Shown in pieces: positions 1 through 8,996 of a stretch of DNA of 64,000 nt. Both the position numbers and the translations under genes were made by a program. Within the stretch, counting starts at the first letter, position 1; each line of letters begins with the position of its first letter. A model generated the notes under the pieces. That model saw nothing but the letters and a program-made list of their open reading frames with translations, searched no databases and was not told the DNA's origin. This stretch comes from Pectobacterium carotovorum (GTDB lineage Bacteria > Pseudomonadota > Gammaproteobacteria > Enterobacterales > Enterobacteriaceae): assembly GCF_033898505.1 (NCBI RefSeq), contig NZ_JAXAFK010000001.1, positions 620,001 to 684,000 on the forward strand, given 5' to 3'.

Positions 1-869
1 AAGTTGCCGCTGTAGAGCTGTAAGGCGGGGGCGCTGGTGAAGACGCTCATCAGCACGCGACCATCTGATGACCACAAATTGGCAGCCGGACTTTCGCTGG
101 AACCGCAGGTACGATGCAGTAAGTAAGCATGATCGTAACCGCCAACGGCCATTTGATCGCTGTCGCGCAGGAAATCCTCTTCGAGCGTTTTTGGCTGGCG
201 GAAATCCATTCCGGTCGCGTTTACGGGGGTCAGATCGGCGTTGGGAATCCCCGAACTATTGACCGGTAAATAATAGTCAGCAAACAGCTGCAATTGGTGT
301 TTACGTACGTCAGTCAGATCGCCGTCAAGGTTGAAATAGGCGTGGTTAGTCAGGCAGACGGGGCAGGCTTTCTCCACGGTCGCCTGATACGAGATTTCCA
401 GCGAATTATGTTCGGTCAGCGCGTAGGTCACCTGCACGTTGAGGTGCCCTGGATACCCCTGATCGCCATCCGGTGAGTGCAGTTGGTAAGTAACCTGGGT
501 TGCATCCTGGCTGACGATTCGCCAGCGGCGGGCATGAAAGCCTTCCGGGCCACCGTGCAACTGATGCTCGTTCTGATTCGGAACCAGATGAAAGGTTTCG
601 GTCTCTCGACTGAATGTTGCTTTGGCTATGCGGTTGGCATAGCGGCCAATCGACGCGCCGAGATAAGCGCTTTGCTGTGGGTACTGCTCGGGTGATGCGC
701 AGCCCAATAAAACCTCTCGTACTTCCCCCTCTGGCAGTGGGAGTTCACAGGAAAGCCAGGTTGCCCCCCAGTCCATCAGGCACACGCGCATGCCTGCCTG
801 ATTCTGCAAGGTTGTTAATTGAAACGGCTGGCCATCTGGCGCCAGCGAATTGAGACTTTCATTCAACAT
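1..869 (-). CDS. galM: Aldose 1-epimerase (galactose mutarotase), 3' end cut by the window
   Basis: Reading the minus strand from the ATG at 869 gives an uninterrupted galactose mutarotase reading frame that runs off the window start, so about 290 residues are visible and the C-terminus is missing. Recognisable family motifs are HGGPEGFHARRW and NHAYFNLDG, which carry the conserved active-site histidines. An AGGAG ribosome-binding site precedes the start. The enzyme interconverts alpha and beta anomers of galactose/glucose in the cytoplasm, feeding the Leloir pathway. It lies 126 bp downstream of galE on the same strand. The gap contains a small inverted repeat (935-942/950-957) but no galT or galK, unlike the E. 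coli galETKM order. Confidence 0.95.
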   Translation of the reverse strand, partial: MLNESLNSLAPDGQPFQLTTLQNQAGMRVCLMDWGATWLSCELPLPEGEVREVLLGCASPEQYPQQSAYLGASIGRYANRIAKATFSRETETFHLVPNQNEHQLHGGPEGFHARRWRIVSQDATQVTYQLHSPDGDQGYPGHLNVQVTYALTEHNSLEISYQATVEKACPVCLTNHAYFNLDGDLTDVRKHQLQLFADYYLPVNSSGIPNADLTPVNATGMDFRQPKTLEEDFLRDSDQMAVGGYDHAYLLHRTCGSSESPAANLWSSDGRVLMSVFTSAPALQLYSGN

Positions 870-995
870 GACTTGCTCCTGTAGAGGCTCGACAAGATAG
901 AAGGGACTGGCCGATACATGCAGTATAGGGGAAGGCAGCAGAAACCAGCTCTGCTGCGCTCCCTCTACTCTGTCACTCGACGTGAAAAAACGCCG

Positions 996-2015
996 TTACG
1001 CTTCTTCGTACCCGTTAGGGTGGTTGGATTGCCAGCGCCAGGTGTCCTGCGCCATTTCTTGCAATGAGCGAGTGACTTTCCAGTTAAGGTCGTTTGCTGC
1101 ACGTTCGGCATCTGCCCAATAAGCAGGCAGATCGCCCTGACGACGCGGGGCAAAATGGTAAGACAGTGGTTTACCGCAAGCCTGACTAAAGGCTTCAACG
1201 ACCTGCAATACACTGTAGCCTACACCTGCTCCCAGATTGTAAATGTGCACGCCAGCACGATTTTGCAGGGTGTTCATGGCGGCGATATGACCGTCAGCCA
1301 AATCGACGACATGGATGTAATCTCGTACGCCAGTGCCGTCAACGGTAGGATAGTCATTACCGAAGATCGCCAGTGAGTCGCGACGCCCGACGGCAACCTG
1401 AGCAATATAAGGCATCAGGTTATTGGGCACACCTTGTGGATCTTCACCCATCTCACCTGATGGATGTGCGCCAACCGGATTAAAATAACGCAACAGCGTA
1501 ATACTCCATTCCGGTTCTGCATGCTGTAGGTCTTGCAGGATTTGCTCGACCATCAGCTTGCTACGGCCATAGGGGCTGGCTGGGTGGCCCGTTGGGAAAC
1601 TTTCCTGATAGGGCGTGCGTGGTTGATCGCCATAGACGGTGGCAGAGGAACTAAAAATCAGGTTTTTCACGCCTGCTTTCTTCATGGCCTCAACCAGCAC
1701 AAGCGTACCGTAGACGTTATTGTCATAGTAACTTAGCGGTTCACGCACCGATTCCCCCACGGCTTTCAAGCCAGCAAAGTGGATGACGGAATCAATTGAA
1801 TGCTTAGCGAAAATGTCGTCCAGCAGCGCGCTGTCGCGGATATCTCCCTGATAAAAAATGGGCGTTTTGTCGGTCAAACGTGTAATGGTTTTAACGACGC
1901 TAGCCTTGCTATTGCACAAGTTATCGAGAATGACGGGAGTGTGCCCGGCAGCCAGCAACTGTACGCATGTATGACTTCCTATGTAACCGCTACCACCCGT
2001 GACGAGAACGTTCAT
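996..2015 (-). CDS. galE: UDP-glucose 4-epimerase
   Basis: This 339-residue protein is close to the 338 residues of E. coli GalE. It interconverts UDP-galactose and UDP-glucose, serving galactose catabolism and surface-polysaccharide precursor supply. It is an extended short-chain dehydrogenase with the N-terminal NAD motif GGSGYIG, Ser124 and the catalytic pair Tyr149/Lys153 (YGRSK). The ATG at 2015 was chosen over an upstream in-frame start at 2051 because MNVLVTGG is the family N-terminus and an AGGGG Shine-Dalgarno precedes it. Its downstream neighbour is galM and its upstream neighbour is modF, all on the minus strand. Confidence 0.97.
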   Translation of the reverse strand: MNVLVTGGSGYIGSHTCVQLLAAGHTPVILDNLCNSKASVVKTITRLTDKTPIFYQGDIRDSALLDDIFAKHSIDSVIHFAGLKAVGESVREPLSYYDNNVYGTLVLVEAMKKAGVKNLIFSSSATVYGDQPRTPYQESFPTGHPASPYGRSKLMVEQILQDLQHAEPEWSITLLRYFNPVGAHPSGEMGEDPQGVPNNLMPYIAQVAVGRRDSLAIFGNDYPTVDGTGVRDYIHVVDLADGHIAAMNTLQNRAGVHIYNLGAGVGYSVLQVVEAFSQACGKPLSYHFAPRRQGDLPAYWADAERAANDLNWKVTRSLQEMAQDTWRWQSNHPNGYEEA

Positions 2016-2182
2016 AATGACCCCTATTATCGCAATGCTGCAAAATAACATGGCTAGGCGCTGAAAAAGGTGATCTACAGCGAGAATCTGCCTCTGTTAT
2101 CGATGGTTTTTCCACAAATAAGCGTAGTAAAGCGTAGGCTACAGTGTAGATGAGCCTGGCTTGCTTCCCTACATTTTATTTT

Positions 2183-2198
2183 GTGGTAGCGTTATCAT
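2183..2198. promoter_or_regulatory. Possible GalR/GalS-type operator upstream of galE
   Basis: The sequence GTGGTAGCGTTATCAT matches the GalR/GalS operator pattern GTGnAAnCGnTTnCAC with three mismatches. It lies in the 198-bp gap between the end of modF and galE, about 170 bp upstream of the galE start. Position and partial match are suggestive only. Confidence 0.25.
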
Positions 2199-2213
2199 CC
2201 CTGTTTTTAGGCG

Positions 2214-3689
2214 TTATTTACATAGTCCATCAATTTGGTAGCGATAGATGTCGTGGTGCGGGACAAAAGTGAGCCGGTGCGTGATGCACTCTGGCGCATC
2301 TTCAGCATGGTGAGAGACAAAGAGGAGCTGCGTTTCGCCCTCGCCAATCAGGATATCCAGCCAGCGGCGCACCAGTTGGCGATTGAGCGGATCCAGCCCC
2401 TGCAGGGGTTCGTCAAGAATGAGCAGGGCGGGGTGCTTGACTAACGCGCGTGCAATCAGCGTCAGACGCTGCTGACCCCAGGAGAGCGACTGAAATGGCG
2501 TATCGGCGATCGCGTCATTAAGCCCAAGCAGGGTGAGCCACTGCTCGGTCAGGTGGCGCTGACGGTCGGAAACGGCCTGATAAATACCGATAGAGTCAAA
2601 GAAACCCGACAGGATGACGTTGCGTACGCTGGTGCTGACGCGGTAATCCAGATGGAAACTGCTGCTGACGTAGCCGATGTGGCGCTTGATATCCCAAATG
2701 GTTTCCCCGCTGCCGCGTTTGCGACCAAACAGCGTGAGATCGTTGCTGTAGCCTTGCGGATGATCGCCAGTAATCAGACTCAGTAGCGTCGATTTTCCTG
2801 CACCATTGGGGCCGACAATCTGCCAATGCTGTCCGGGCAGCACTTCCCATGTCAGGTCATGCAGAATGGGGCGATCGTTGTATTGCACCACACCGTTACG
2901 CAACTGAATGCGCGCCTCGTCAGCGGGAAGTGTCATGTATCGCTGCGGATCTTCAGGCTCTGGCAGCGAGCTCCCCGACAGTTTTTCGCTAAAAGCGAGC
3001 TGAGCCACCAGCGCTTCAGAGAGGATCGTTTCACGCTCGCCGAGGCGGGTCAACGTACAGTCTGCCAGTACGCCAACATGGTTGATAAAGTCAGGAATGT
3101 CGTCAAAGCGATTCAGAATAAGCACCAGCGTATAACCCGTGCCCGCCAATTCTCGTAGCTCGTCGGCAAGCTGCTGACGAGAAGCAACGTCCAGCCCATC
3201 AAAAGGCTCATCGAGAATCAGCAAGTCGGGCTGGGGCATCAGCGCCTGACACAGCATCGCCTTACGGGTTTCCCCCGTAGAGAGGTATTTGAAACGGCGC
3301 TCCAGCAAATGCGCAATACCAAATTGACGTGCCAACTGTTGGCAACGCTCGGGATCGTTGAAGCTATCCTGAATCACTTCCGCCGTTGTGCGGCCAGTGT
3401 CATCTTCACCTTCACTCAGCAGATCGGTGTTATTGCGTTGCCACTCGTCGGAAACCAGTTTTTGTAATTGTTCAAACGACAGACGAACGGGGCGTTGGAA
3501 TCCCGTTGTTCGTTCACCACGCAATAGCGGCAGCTCGCCGGATAGCGCCCGCGCCAGCGCCGATTTACCACTCCCGTTGGCCCCGACAAAGGCCCAACAC
3601 TGGTTTTCGTCGAGCGTCAGTTCGTCCAGACGCAGCATGCGGGTATCGCTGAGACGAAACAGTCCCTGCGTGATTTTCAACAATGACAT
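2214..3689 (-). CDS. modF: Molybdate-operon ABC ATPase with tandem nucleotide-binding domains
   Basis: The protein has 491 residues, matching E. coli ModF (490; older name PhrA). It is a cytoplasmic protein with two fused ABC ATPase domains and no membrane segment. Domain 1 has Walker A GANGSGKS, signature LSTGE and Walker B LLILDEP. Domain 2, from about residue 265, has Walker A GPNGAGKS, signature LSWGQ and Walker B LLILDEP. It follows modE by 49 bp on the same strand, as in the E. coli modEF operon. Its exact role is not settled; a regulatory or accessory role in molybdate handling is usually assumed. It is not the transport ATPase, which is ModC. Confidence 0.95.
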   Translation of the reverse strand: MSLLKITQGLFRLSDTRMLRLDELTLDENQCWAFVGANGSGKSALARALSGELPLLRGERTTGFQRPVRLSFEQLQKLVSDEWQRNNTDLLSEGEDDTGRTTAEVIQDSFNDPERCQQLARQFGIAHLLERRFKYLSTGETRKAMLCQALMPQPDLLILDEPFDGLDVASRQQLADELRELAGTGYTLVLILNRFDDIPDFINHVGVLADCTLTRLGERETILSEALVAQLAFSEKLSGSSLPEPEDPQRYMTLPADEARIQLRNGVVQYNDRPILHDLTWEVLPGQHWQIVGPNGAGKSTLLSLITGDHPQGYSNDLTLFGRKRGSGETIWDIKRHIGYVSSSFHLDYRVSTSVRNVILSGFFDSIGIYQAVSDRQRHLTEQWLTLLGLNDAIADTPFQSLSWGQQRLTLIARALVKHPALLILDEPLQGLDPLNRQLVRRWLDILIGEGETQLLFVSHHAEDAPECITHRLTFVPHHDIYRYQIDGLCK

Positions 3690-3738
3690 TTTCTATCCTT
3701 CGTCAGTCGGCGATAAGCAATGTTAAGCAAGGTAAATG

Positions 3739-4530
3739 TTAGCAAAGCGTGGCGATGATGACCCGGTCAGCATTGAAACAGGCCTTCACGTCCGTTCCCT
3801 GTTGCAGCTTTTGCTGCTCAAGCAGGGCGTTCGGCACCATAGCGCACAGTGTTTCTCCCCCTGTCAGCGTAATCAGGACTTCGCTGTTTTCCACACCGTG
3901 CTGAATGGTCTGAATTCGCCCTGGCAAGACGTTATCAGCAGCGGGCGCAGCGGATGTGGCAGCATACACATCGATCCACGGTGCTTTGATCAGCGCCAGC
4001 ACCTCTTTTCCTTTCTGTAATTGCAGACGTTCGGCGCTTTGCTGCGTAATCAGTGCGCTGATCGCTGTTTTACCATCGGCGAGTAAAATATCCAGATGTT
4101 GTTGTACCTGTTCTTCACTGCGTGCGAGCACGGTTCCAAAAAACTGGTTACGCGCGCTGGTTTGCAGCGAGAAACGCGCGATGGCTGCCAGCAGGCTATC
4201 CAGCGGTAGCCCGTCTTCCTGCAAGACATCAAAGGCTTTTTGCTGAATCTGCGCGAGCAAATCGTACAGTTGGAGAAGGCGTTCGCCGTAGCGGGTAAGC
4301 TGAGCACCGCCGCCGCCTTTGCCGCCGGTCATACGTTCAACGATGGTCTGCTCGGCCAGCTGGTTCATCTCATTGATGGCATCCCATGCACTTTTATAGC
4401 TAATCCCCGCCAGTTTGGCTCCCTGACTGATTGAGCCGGTATGACGAATTTGCTTGAGCAGCTCAATACGCCGCGGGTCGGCGAATAAACGCTGTTGGAG
4501 TTTCAGGGTGAGAAGAATTTCAGCCTGCAT
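3739..4530 (-). CDS. modE: Molybdate-responsive transcriptional regulator ModE
   Basis: The 263-residue product matches the length of E. coli ModE (262). An N-terminal winged helix-turn-helix (about residues 1-120, including GSISQGAKLAGISYKSAWD and the GGKGGGG segment) is followed by two Mop/TOBE molybdate-binding repeats (about 125-262). The ATG at 4530 was preferred over the in-frame start at 4602 because MQAEILLTLKLQ is the family N-terminus. ModE with bound molybdate represses modABC; a near-perfect ModE operator sits upstream of modA at 4985-5008. The gene is divergent from acrZ and modABC and co-oriented with modF. Confidence 0.96.
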   Translation of the reverse strand: MQAEILLTLKLQQRLFADPRRIELLKQIRHTGSISQGAKLAGISYKSAWDAINEMNQLAEQTIVERMTGGKGGGGAQLTRYGERLLQLYDLLAQIQQKAFDVLQEDGLPLDSLLAAIARFSLQTSARNQFFGTVLARSEEQVQQHLDILLADGKTAISALITQQSAERLQLQKGKEVLALIKAPWIDVYAATSAAPAADNVLPGRIQTIQHGVENSEVLITLTGGETLCAMVPNALLEQQKLQQGTDVKACFNADRVIIATLC

Positions 4531-4726
4531 AGTGAGGGCACCGTCGGTGAGTTTAATTCTCTGTATTGTCGCTATTTTCTTCATCAGGGGCAAATCGCAC
4601 AAATAGACGCACTATTTTCTATTACTGCGGTAGACTACGTGGCAATTACGACGATCTCGGTTTACAGTGAAATAGCACACTCGGCTGGCTAAAGTAGCGG
4701 TAACCGTTGCAATAAGTGAGGTAAGC

Positions 4727-4882
4727 ATGTTGGAGTTGTTGAAGAGCCTGCTGTTTGCAGTTGCCATGGTTCCTGTGATGATGGTGATTATTATGGGCGC
4801 GATTTATTGCCTGGGCGAAGTGTTTAACGTGTTGTCCCGTATCGGCCATTCCGACGGTCAGCGCGCAAAGAATCAGCACTGA
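4727..4882 (+). CDS. acrZ: AcrZ, small membrane subunit of the AcrAB-TolC efflux pump
   Basis: This 51-codon gene begins [10 protein letters not shown] and has one hydrophobic helix (about residues 7-30) followed by [11 protein letters not shown] and a short polar tail. It corresponds closely to E. coli AcrZ (49 residues, formerly YbhT), which binds AcrB in the inner membrane and modulates export of some drugs. A GAGGTAAGC ribosome-binding region precedes the ATG, and a strong terminator follows 22 bp after the stop. Its position between divergent modE and modABC is the same as in E. coli, which supports the call. Confidence 0.93.
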   Translation: MLELLKSLLFAVAMVPVMMVIIMGAIYCLGEVFNVLSRIGHSDGQRAKNQH

Positions 4883-4904
4883 TTCACGATCCTTTTCTAT
4901 TTTG

Positions 4905-4935
4905 ATGTCCGGCTTTTTGCCGGACATTTCTTTTC
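4905..4935 (+). terminator. Intrinsic terminator of acrZ
   Basis: A perfect 9-bp stem (4905-4913 with 4919-4927) with a TTTTT loop is followed by TTTCTTTT. It separates acrZ from the modA promoter. Confidence 0.9.
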
Positions 4936-4984
4936 TACCCCTCAACATATACCTCTTTAAAGCGCATGACACTGCTTTATCATT

Positions 4985-5008
4985 CGTTATATCATTATTT
5001 ACACAACG
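4985..5008. promoter_or_regulatory. ModE operator of modABC
   Basis: The 24-bp site has arms CGTTATAT and ACACAACG separated by 8 bp. From memory, the E. coli modA operator has the same spacing and differs by one base in the arms (ACATAACG). It ends 20 bp before the modA ATG, where bound ModE would block transcription when molybdate is plentiful. Confidence 0.85.
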
Positions 5009-5028
5009 ATAATTGTCAGGAGACAAGA

Positions 5029-5799
5029 ATGAAGCAGCAATGGTTAAAATGGTTTGCCGCACTGACCCTCAGTGCAGGAATGGCGCTGCCTGCGGTGGCA
5101 GAAGATAAAGTCACGGTGTTCGCCGCGGCATCACTGACGAATGCGTTGCAGGAAATTGCCACGCAATATCAGAAAGAGAAAAACGTTGCCGTCGTGGCGT
5201 CTTACGCATCATCTTCAACGCTGGCGCGCCAGATTGAGCAAGGTGCACCTGCCGATCTGTTCATTTCTGCTGACCAACAGTGGATGGACTACGCGCAGGA
5301 TAAAAACCTGATGGATACCGCCACGCGTCACACGCTGCTGGGCAATGAACTGGTGGTAATTGCGCCGAAGGCAAGTGCGCAGAAAGATCTCAAAATTGAT
5401 GATAAAACCGACTGGAAAAGCTTGCTGAAAGGCGGACGTCTGGCCGTTGGCGACCCGGACCATGTGCCTGCCGGAATCTACGCGAAAGAAGCGTTACAGA
5501 ATCTGAAAGCCTGGGATGAACTCTCCCCGCTGATGGCTCGGGCGAACAACGTGCGTGCAGCGATGGCGCTGGTGGAACGTGAAGAAGCACCTCTGGGTAT
5601 TGTTTACGGTTCTGACGCGGTTGCCAGCGATAAAGTTAAAGTTGTCGGTACGTTCCCGGCAACGAGCCATAAGCCTGTCGAATATCCGATGGCGATAGTA
5701 AAAGAACATAAAAACCCAGCGGTTACCGGTTTTTATGACTACCTGAAAACGCCGGAAGCGGCAGCAGTATTTAAACGCTATGGCTTCGCGCCGCGTTAA
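5029..5799 (+). CDS. modA: Periplasmic molybdate-binding protein
   Basis: The 256-residue product starts with a Sec signal peptide (MKQQWLKWFAALTLSAGMAL, cleavage after about AVA). The mature type II solute-binding protein has the FAAASLTNAL and ASSSTLARQIEQGAPAD segments, whose serines contribute to oxyanion binding in this family. It captures molybdate or tungstate and delivers it to ModBC. The ATG at 5029 follows a CAGGAGA Shine-Dalgarno; the in-frame start at 4966 would place the ModE operator inside the gene. The stop overlaps the modB start, indicating translational coupling. Confidence 0.97.
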   Translation: MKQQWLKWFAALTLSAGMALPAVAEDKVTVFAAASLTNALQEIATQYQKEKNVAVVASYASSSTLARQIEQGAPADLFISADQQWMDYAQDKNLMDTATRHTLLGNELVVIAPKASAQKDLKIDDKTDWKSLLKGGRLAVGDPDHVPAGIYAKEALQNLKAWDELSPLMARANNVRAAMALVEREEAPLGIVYGSDAVASDKVKVVGTFPATSHKPVEYPMAIVKEHKNPAVTGFYDYLKTPEAAAVFKRYGFAPR

Positions 5800-6488
5800 T
5801 GATGCTGAGTGATTACGAATGGCAGGCGGTTGAGCTGAGCCTCAAAGTTTCCGTTGTGGCTGTGGCGTGCAGCTTGCCGTTTGGGATACTGATGGCGTGG
5901 ATTTTGGTGCGCTGTCGGTTCCCCGGCAAATCGCTGTTAGATAGCATTATCCACTTACCACTGGTGTTGCCGCCAGTGGTCATTGGTTATCTGCTGCTGG
6001 TGGCGATGGGAAGACGCGGCGTAATCGGTTCCTGGCTCTATGACTGGTTCGGCTTCAGCTTTAGTTTTAGCTGGCGCGGTGCCGCATTAGCGTCGGCGAT
6101 TGTCGCGTTCCCGCTGATGGTTCGAGCGATTCGGCTGTCACTGGATGCTGTCGATAAACATCTGGAACAGGCCGCACGAACACTGGGTGCCACACCCTGG
6201 CGTGTGTTTTTCACCATCACATTACCTCTCTCTTTTCCTGGAATCGTTGTTGGAACCGTATTGGCGTTCGCCCGTTCGCTTGGTGAATTTGGCGCGACAA
6301 TTACGTTTGTTTCTAATATTCCCGGTGAAACCCGAACCATACCACTGGCAATGTATACCCTGATTGAAACGCCCGGCGCGGAGGCTGATGCAGCAAGGCT
6401 GTGTATCATTGCCATTGTCTTGTCGCTGGCTGCGCTGTTGGCATCGGAATGGTTAACAAACTGGAGCCGCAAGCGGTTGGGGGGATAA
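5799..6488 (+). CDS. modB: Molybdate ABC transporter permease
   Basis: The protein has 229 residues (228 from the second ATG at 5802) with about five membrane helices, the length of E. coli ModB. The cytoplasmic EAA loop, [16 protein letters not shown], docks to ModC. It forms the homodimeric inner-membrane channel for molybdate. The start shares one base with the modA stop, and its own stop shares one base with the modC start, so the three genes form a tightly coupled operon. Confidence 0.97.
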   Translation: MMLSDYEWQAVELSLKVSVVAVACSLPFGILMAWILVRCRFPGKSLLDSIIHLPLVLPPVVIGYLLLVAMGRRGVIGSWLYDWFGFSFSFSWRGAALASAIVAFPLMVRAIRLSLDAVDKHLEQAARTLGATPWRVFFTITLPLSFPGIVVGTVLAFARSLGEFGATITFVSNIPGETRTIPLAMYTLIETPGAEADAARLCIIAIVLSLAALLASEWLTNWSRKRLGG

Positions 6489-7546
6489 TGCTGCAACTCG
6501 ATTTTCATCAACAGCTGGGCAGCCTCGAACTCCGCGTTCAGTCTGAACTGCCCGCGAACGGGATTACCGCTATTTTCGGTGTGTCCGGTGCGGGGAAAAC
6601 GTCGCTGATCAATGCCGTTGTTGGCCTGACTCGCCCAGATAGCGGGCGGATTGTGCTCAATAACCATCTCTTGGTGGATACGCAGCAGCGTATTTTTCTT
6701 CCACCGGAAAAGCGTCGAATCGGCTATGTATTTCAGGACGCCCGCCTGTTTCCACATTATCGCGTACGTGGCAATTTGCGCTATGGTATGGCTGAGACAA
6801 TGGAATCGCAGTTCGATGACATTGTCGGTTTACTGGGTATTGAACCGCTGCTGAATCGCTATCCACGGACGTTGTCCGGTGGAGAAAAACAGCGTGTCGC
6901 GATTGGCCGGGCATTGCTGACTGCGCCGGTACTGCTGCTCATGGATGAACCGCTGGCGTCGCTGGATTTGCCCAGAAAGCGTGAGCTGTTGCCGTATCTG
7001 GAGCGTCTGGCGAAAGAGGTCAATATTCCGATTCTGTATGTCAGCCACAGTCTGGAAGAGATTGTCCGACTAGCCGATCATGTTGTGGTGCTCGATAAGG
7101 GCAAAGTGAAAGCGCAAGGGATTCTGGAAGAGGTGTGGGCCAGCAGCGCACTACGCCCCTGGTTACCGAAAGAAGAGCAGAGCAGTATTCTGAGTGCGCG
7201 CGTGTTGGCTCAACATGAACATTATGCGATGACGGCGCTGGCATTAGGCGACCAGAAGGTATGGGTCGGTAAAGTCGAACTGCCGCAGGATTCTGCATTG
7301 CGTATTCGGGTGAATGCCGCGGATGTTTCTCTGGTTTTACAGCCGCCGGAAAAAAGCAGTATCCGTAATGTGCTGTGTGCCAGCGTAGTGGAATACCTTG
7401 ATGTCGACGGGCAGGTTGAAGTAAAACTTGCGGTCGGTGAGCAGACGCTATGGTCCCGCATTACGCCGTGGGCACGGGACGATCTCGGACTTCATCCCGG
7501 GCAAACGCTCTATGCGCAGGTTAAGAGCGTGTCGATTACGGCATAA
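6488..7546 (+). CDS. modC: Molybdate ABC transporter ATPase
   Basis: The 352-residue product equals E. coli ModC in length. Residues 1-230 are an ABC ATPase with Walker [10 protein letters not shown]-loop YVFQDARLF, signature LSGGEKQRV and Walker B LLLMDEP. The C-terminal third is a Mop/TOBE regulatory domain ([10 protein letters not shown] region). It powers ModAB molybdate import. The ATG overlapping the modB stop is used rather than the upstream in-frame start at 6401, which lies inside modB. The operon appears to end here; the following reading frame is a gene remnant. Confidence 0.97.
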   Translation: MLQLDFHQQLGSLELRVQSELPANGITAIFGVSGAGKTSLINAVVGLTRPDSGRIVLNNHLLVDTQQRIFLPPEKRRIGYVFQDARLFPHYRVRGNLRYGMAETMESQFDDIVGLLGIEPLLNRYPRTLSGGEKQRVAIGRALLTAPVLLLMDEPLASLDLPRKRELLPYLERLAKEVNIPILYVSHSLEEIVRLADHVVVLDKGKVKAQGILEEVWASSALRPWLPKEEQSSILSARVLAQHEHYAMTALALGDQKVWVGKVELPQDSALRIRVNAADVSLVLQPPEKSSIRNVLCASVVEYLDVDGQVEVKLAVGEQTLWSRITPWARDDLGLHPGQTLYAQVKSVSITA

Positions 7547-7560
7547 GTACAGGCTGAGCG

Positions 7561-7815
7561 ATGAGGCTGTGTCCACATCGCTCGGTCTCGATTCATGCGA
7601 AAGACAATACCTCCATCGGCATCCGCGATGATGAAATGAATTTTGCCCCACCGGGCGAGGGCATTCTGGCGTGGGAAGAGATTATCCCGGCAGCGTCCAA
7701 AGCGGGCACGCAATGGTTTGTTGCTGAGCATGACTTGCCGAAAGATCCACAGGCCATTATTTCCGCTGCTTACCAGTCTCTGTATGAAAAGCTGAGTAAG
7801 GTGAAAAGTAAGTAA
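7561..7815 (+). pseudogene. C-terminal remnant of a sugar phosphate isomerase/epimerase (TIM-barrel) gene
   Basis: An 84-codon open frame starts directly after a same-frame stop at 7555-7557. From about residue 10 it reads like the last strand-helix units of the xylose-isomerase-like TIM-barrel family: HAKDN, then FAPPGEGILAWEEI, then WFVAEHD. Proteins of this family are normally 250-350 residues, so the N-terminal two thirds are missing. The first few residues have no family resemblance. It sits just after modC at the edge of the inserted sugar-catabolism block, and I read it as a decayed member of that block. It does not resemble the C-terminus of the intact isomerase at 10145-11215, so it is not a simple duplicate. 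Confidence 0.65.
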
Positions 7816-7829
7816 GGAATAGCTATCAA

Positions 7830-7851
7830 CCTGCGGTCAGCGGACCGCAGG
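7830..7851. terminator. Perfect inverted repeat between convergent genes
   Basis: A 9-bp GC-rich stem (CCTGCGGTC/GACCGCAGG) with an AGCG loop lies between the isomerase remnant and the convergent LacI-type gene. There is no clear T-run on either side, so termination strength is uncertain. Confidence 0.5.
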
Positions 7852-7891
7852 TGGTCAGAAATGAGATAGCGAAAGGTGAATGTTGCGTGGG

Positions 7892-8872
7892 TTAGCTGGA
7901 TGCCCGTTCGACAAACGTCCATTCCAGTAAGCGTTTTTCTGTTTCGCTGTCAGGCTGGTCGATCTGTTGTAATAGCAGCTTCACGGCTTCTCTGCCGATA
8001 TGTGCGGACGGTTGCTGAATTGTACTGAGCTGGGGAGAGGTGATATAACCCAGCTCCGAACCGTCAAAACCGATCACCGCAATGTCTTGCGGCGCGCTCA
8101 GCCCCGCCTCGCAGATTGCAGACAGTGCGCCTGCTGCCAAGGTATCGGACACCACAAAGACGGCATCCGGCCGATCCGGCGCGTTAAGCAGCGCCGCCAT
8201 TGCCGCCTTTCCACCCTGGTAGCTCAACGCGTTGGCGTATTCGACTTTGTCATAATCAAACGCATTTTCCGCGAGAGCGTCGCGATAACCTTTCTCTCGC
8301 TGCTGGGCGTAGAGATAATTCATATCGTGATTAATCATGGCGATACGGCGACGGCCTTTGCCAATAAAGTGATTAATCACAAAGCGTGATGCTTCAGCGT
8401 TATCAATCCCAACGGATGAAATGGCGGACGTGTCGTCATGCTCGGCGCACTGCACCCAAGGTGCAGTGCCAATCATGTCCTGAAGCGCAGAAAGCGTTGA
8501 AATAGCGTCCATGGTGATCACGCCATCGACCATTTTACCGGACAGCAGTTGCAGGCTGGAGTGGGCGCGAACGATATCGGCACCGGAATTGCACAGAAGA
8601 ATGCGATAGCCGTTTTCTTCCGCTTCCGCCTCGATACCTTTCACCACATCGGCGCAGAAGGGGTTAGCAATGTTGGAAACCATGACTAATAGCATATGGC
8701 TGCGTGCGGTACGCAGCTGGCGGGCCAGTAAGTTCGGCTGATAATTGCTGCTTTTTATCGCATTGAGAACACGTTCCCGGTTTTGCGGCTTCACGGTATC
8801 AATGTTATTCAACACCCGTGAAACGGTGGCAACCGAAACACCTGCTATCCGTGCTATTTTTTGAATCGACAT
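7892..8872 (-). CDS. LacI/GalR-family transcriptional repressor of the adjacent sugar genes
   Basis: The 326-residue protein has an N-terminal LacI helix-turn-helix (residues 3-25, IARIAGVSVATVSRVLNN), a hinge helix (NYQPNLLARQLR) and a periplasmic-binding-protein-like effector domain from about residue 60. It resembles the CytR/PurR branch, but the effector cannot be named from sequence. It lies downstream of the oxidoreductase gene on the same strand. The operators GTAATCGATTAC at 12617-12658, upstream of the transporter and facing glk, are the obvious candidate targets. A hairpin (8938-8964) separates it from the oxidoreductase gene. Confidence 0.9.
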   Translation of the reverse strand: MSIQKIARIAGVSVATVSRVLNNIDTVKPQNRERVLNAIKSSNYQPNLLARQLRTARSHMLLVMVSNIANPFCADVVKGIEAEAEENGYRILLCNSGADIVRAHSSLQLLSGKMVDGVITMDAISTLSALQDMIGTAPWVQCAEHDDTSAISSVGIDNAEASRFVINHFIGKGRRRIAMINHDMNYLYAQQREKGYRDALAENAFDYDKVEYANALSYQGGKAAMAALLNAPDRPDAVFVVSDTLAAGALSAICEAGLSAPQDIAVIGFDGSELGYITSPQLSTIQQPSAHIGREAVKLLLQQIDQPDSETEKRLLEWTFVERASS

Positions 8873-8937
8873 AATTCAGAAGGCACTCACGCTACTTATG
8901 CTTGGCTGAGCAGATTACCATAAATATCTCTGGCTGC

Positions 8938-8964
8938 ATCCCGCAGGCGTCGCACCTGCGGGAT
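8938..8964 (-). terminator. Stem-loop between the oxidoreductase and LacI-type genes
   Basis: A perfect 10-bp stem (ATCCCGCAGG/CCTGCGGGAT) with a 7-nt loop lies 33 bp after the oxidoreductase stop and before the regulator gene. It has no T-run, so it may attenuate or stabilise the mRNA rather than terminate fully. Confidence 0.5.
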
Positions 8965-8996
8965 GAATAACATAAGAGAATGAACGGCCTGATGCC

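Noticed and set aside
6038-6757. 239-codon minus-strand open frame over modB/modC
   Set aside because: Antisense shadow of two well-supported genes, with no family resemblance.
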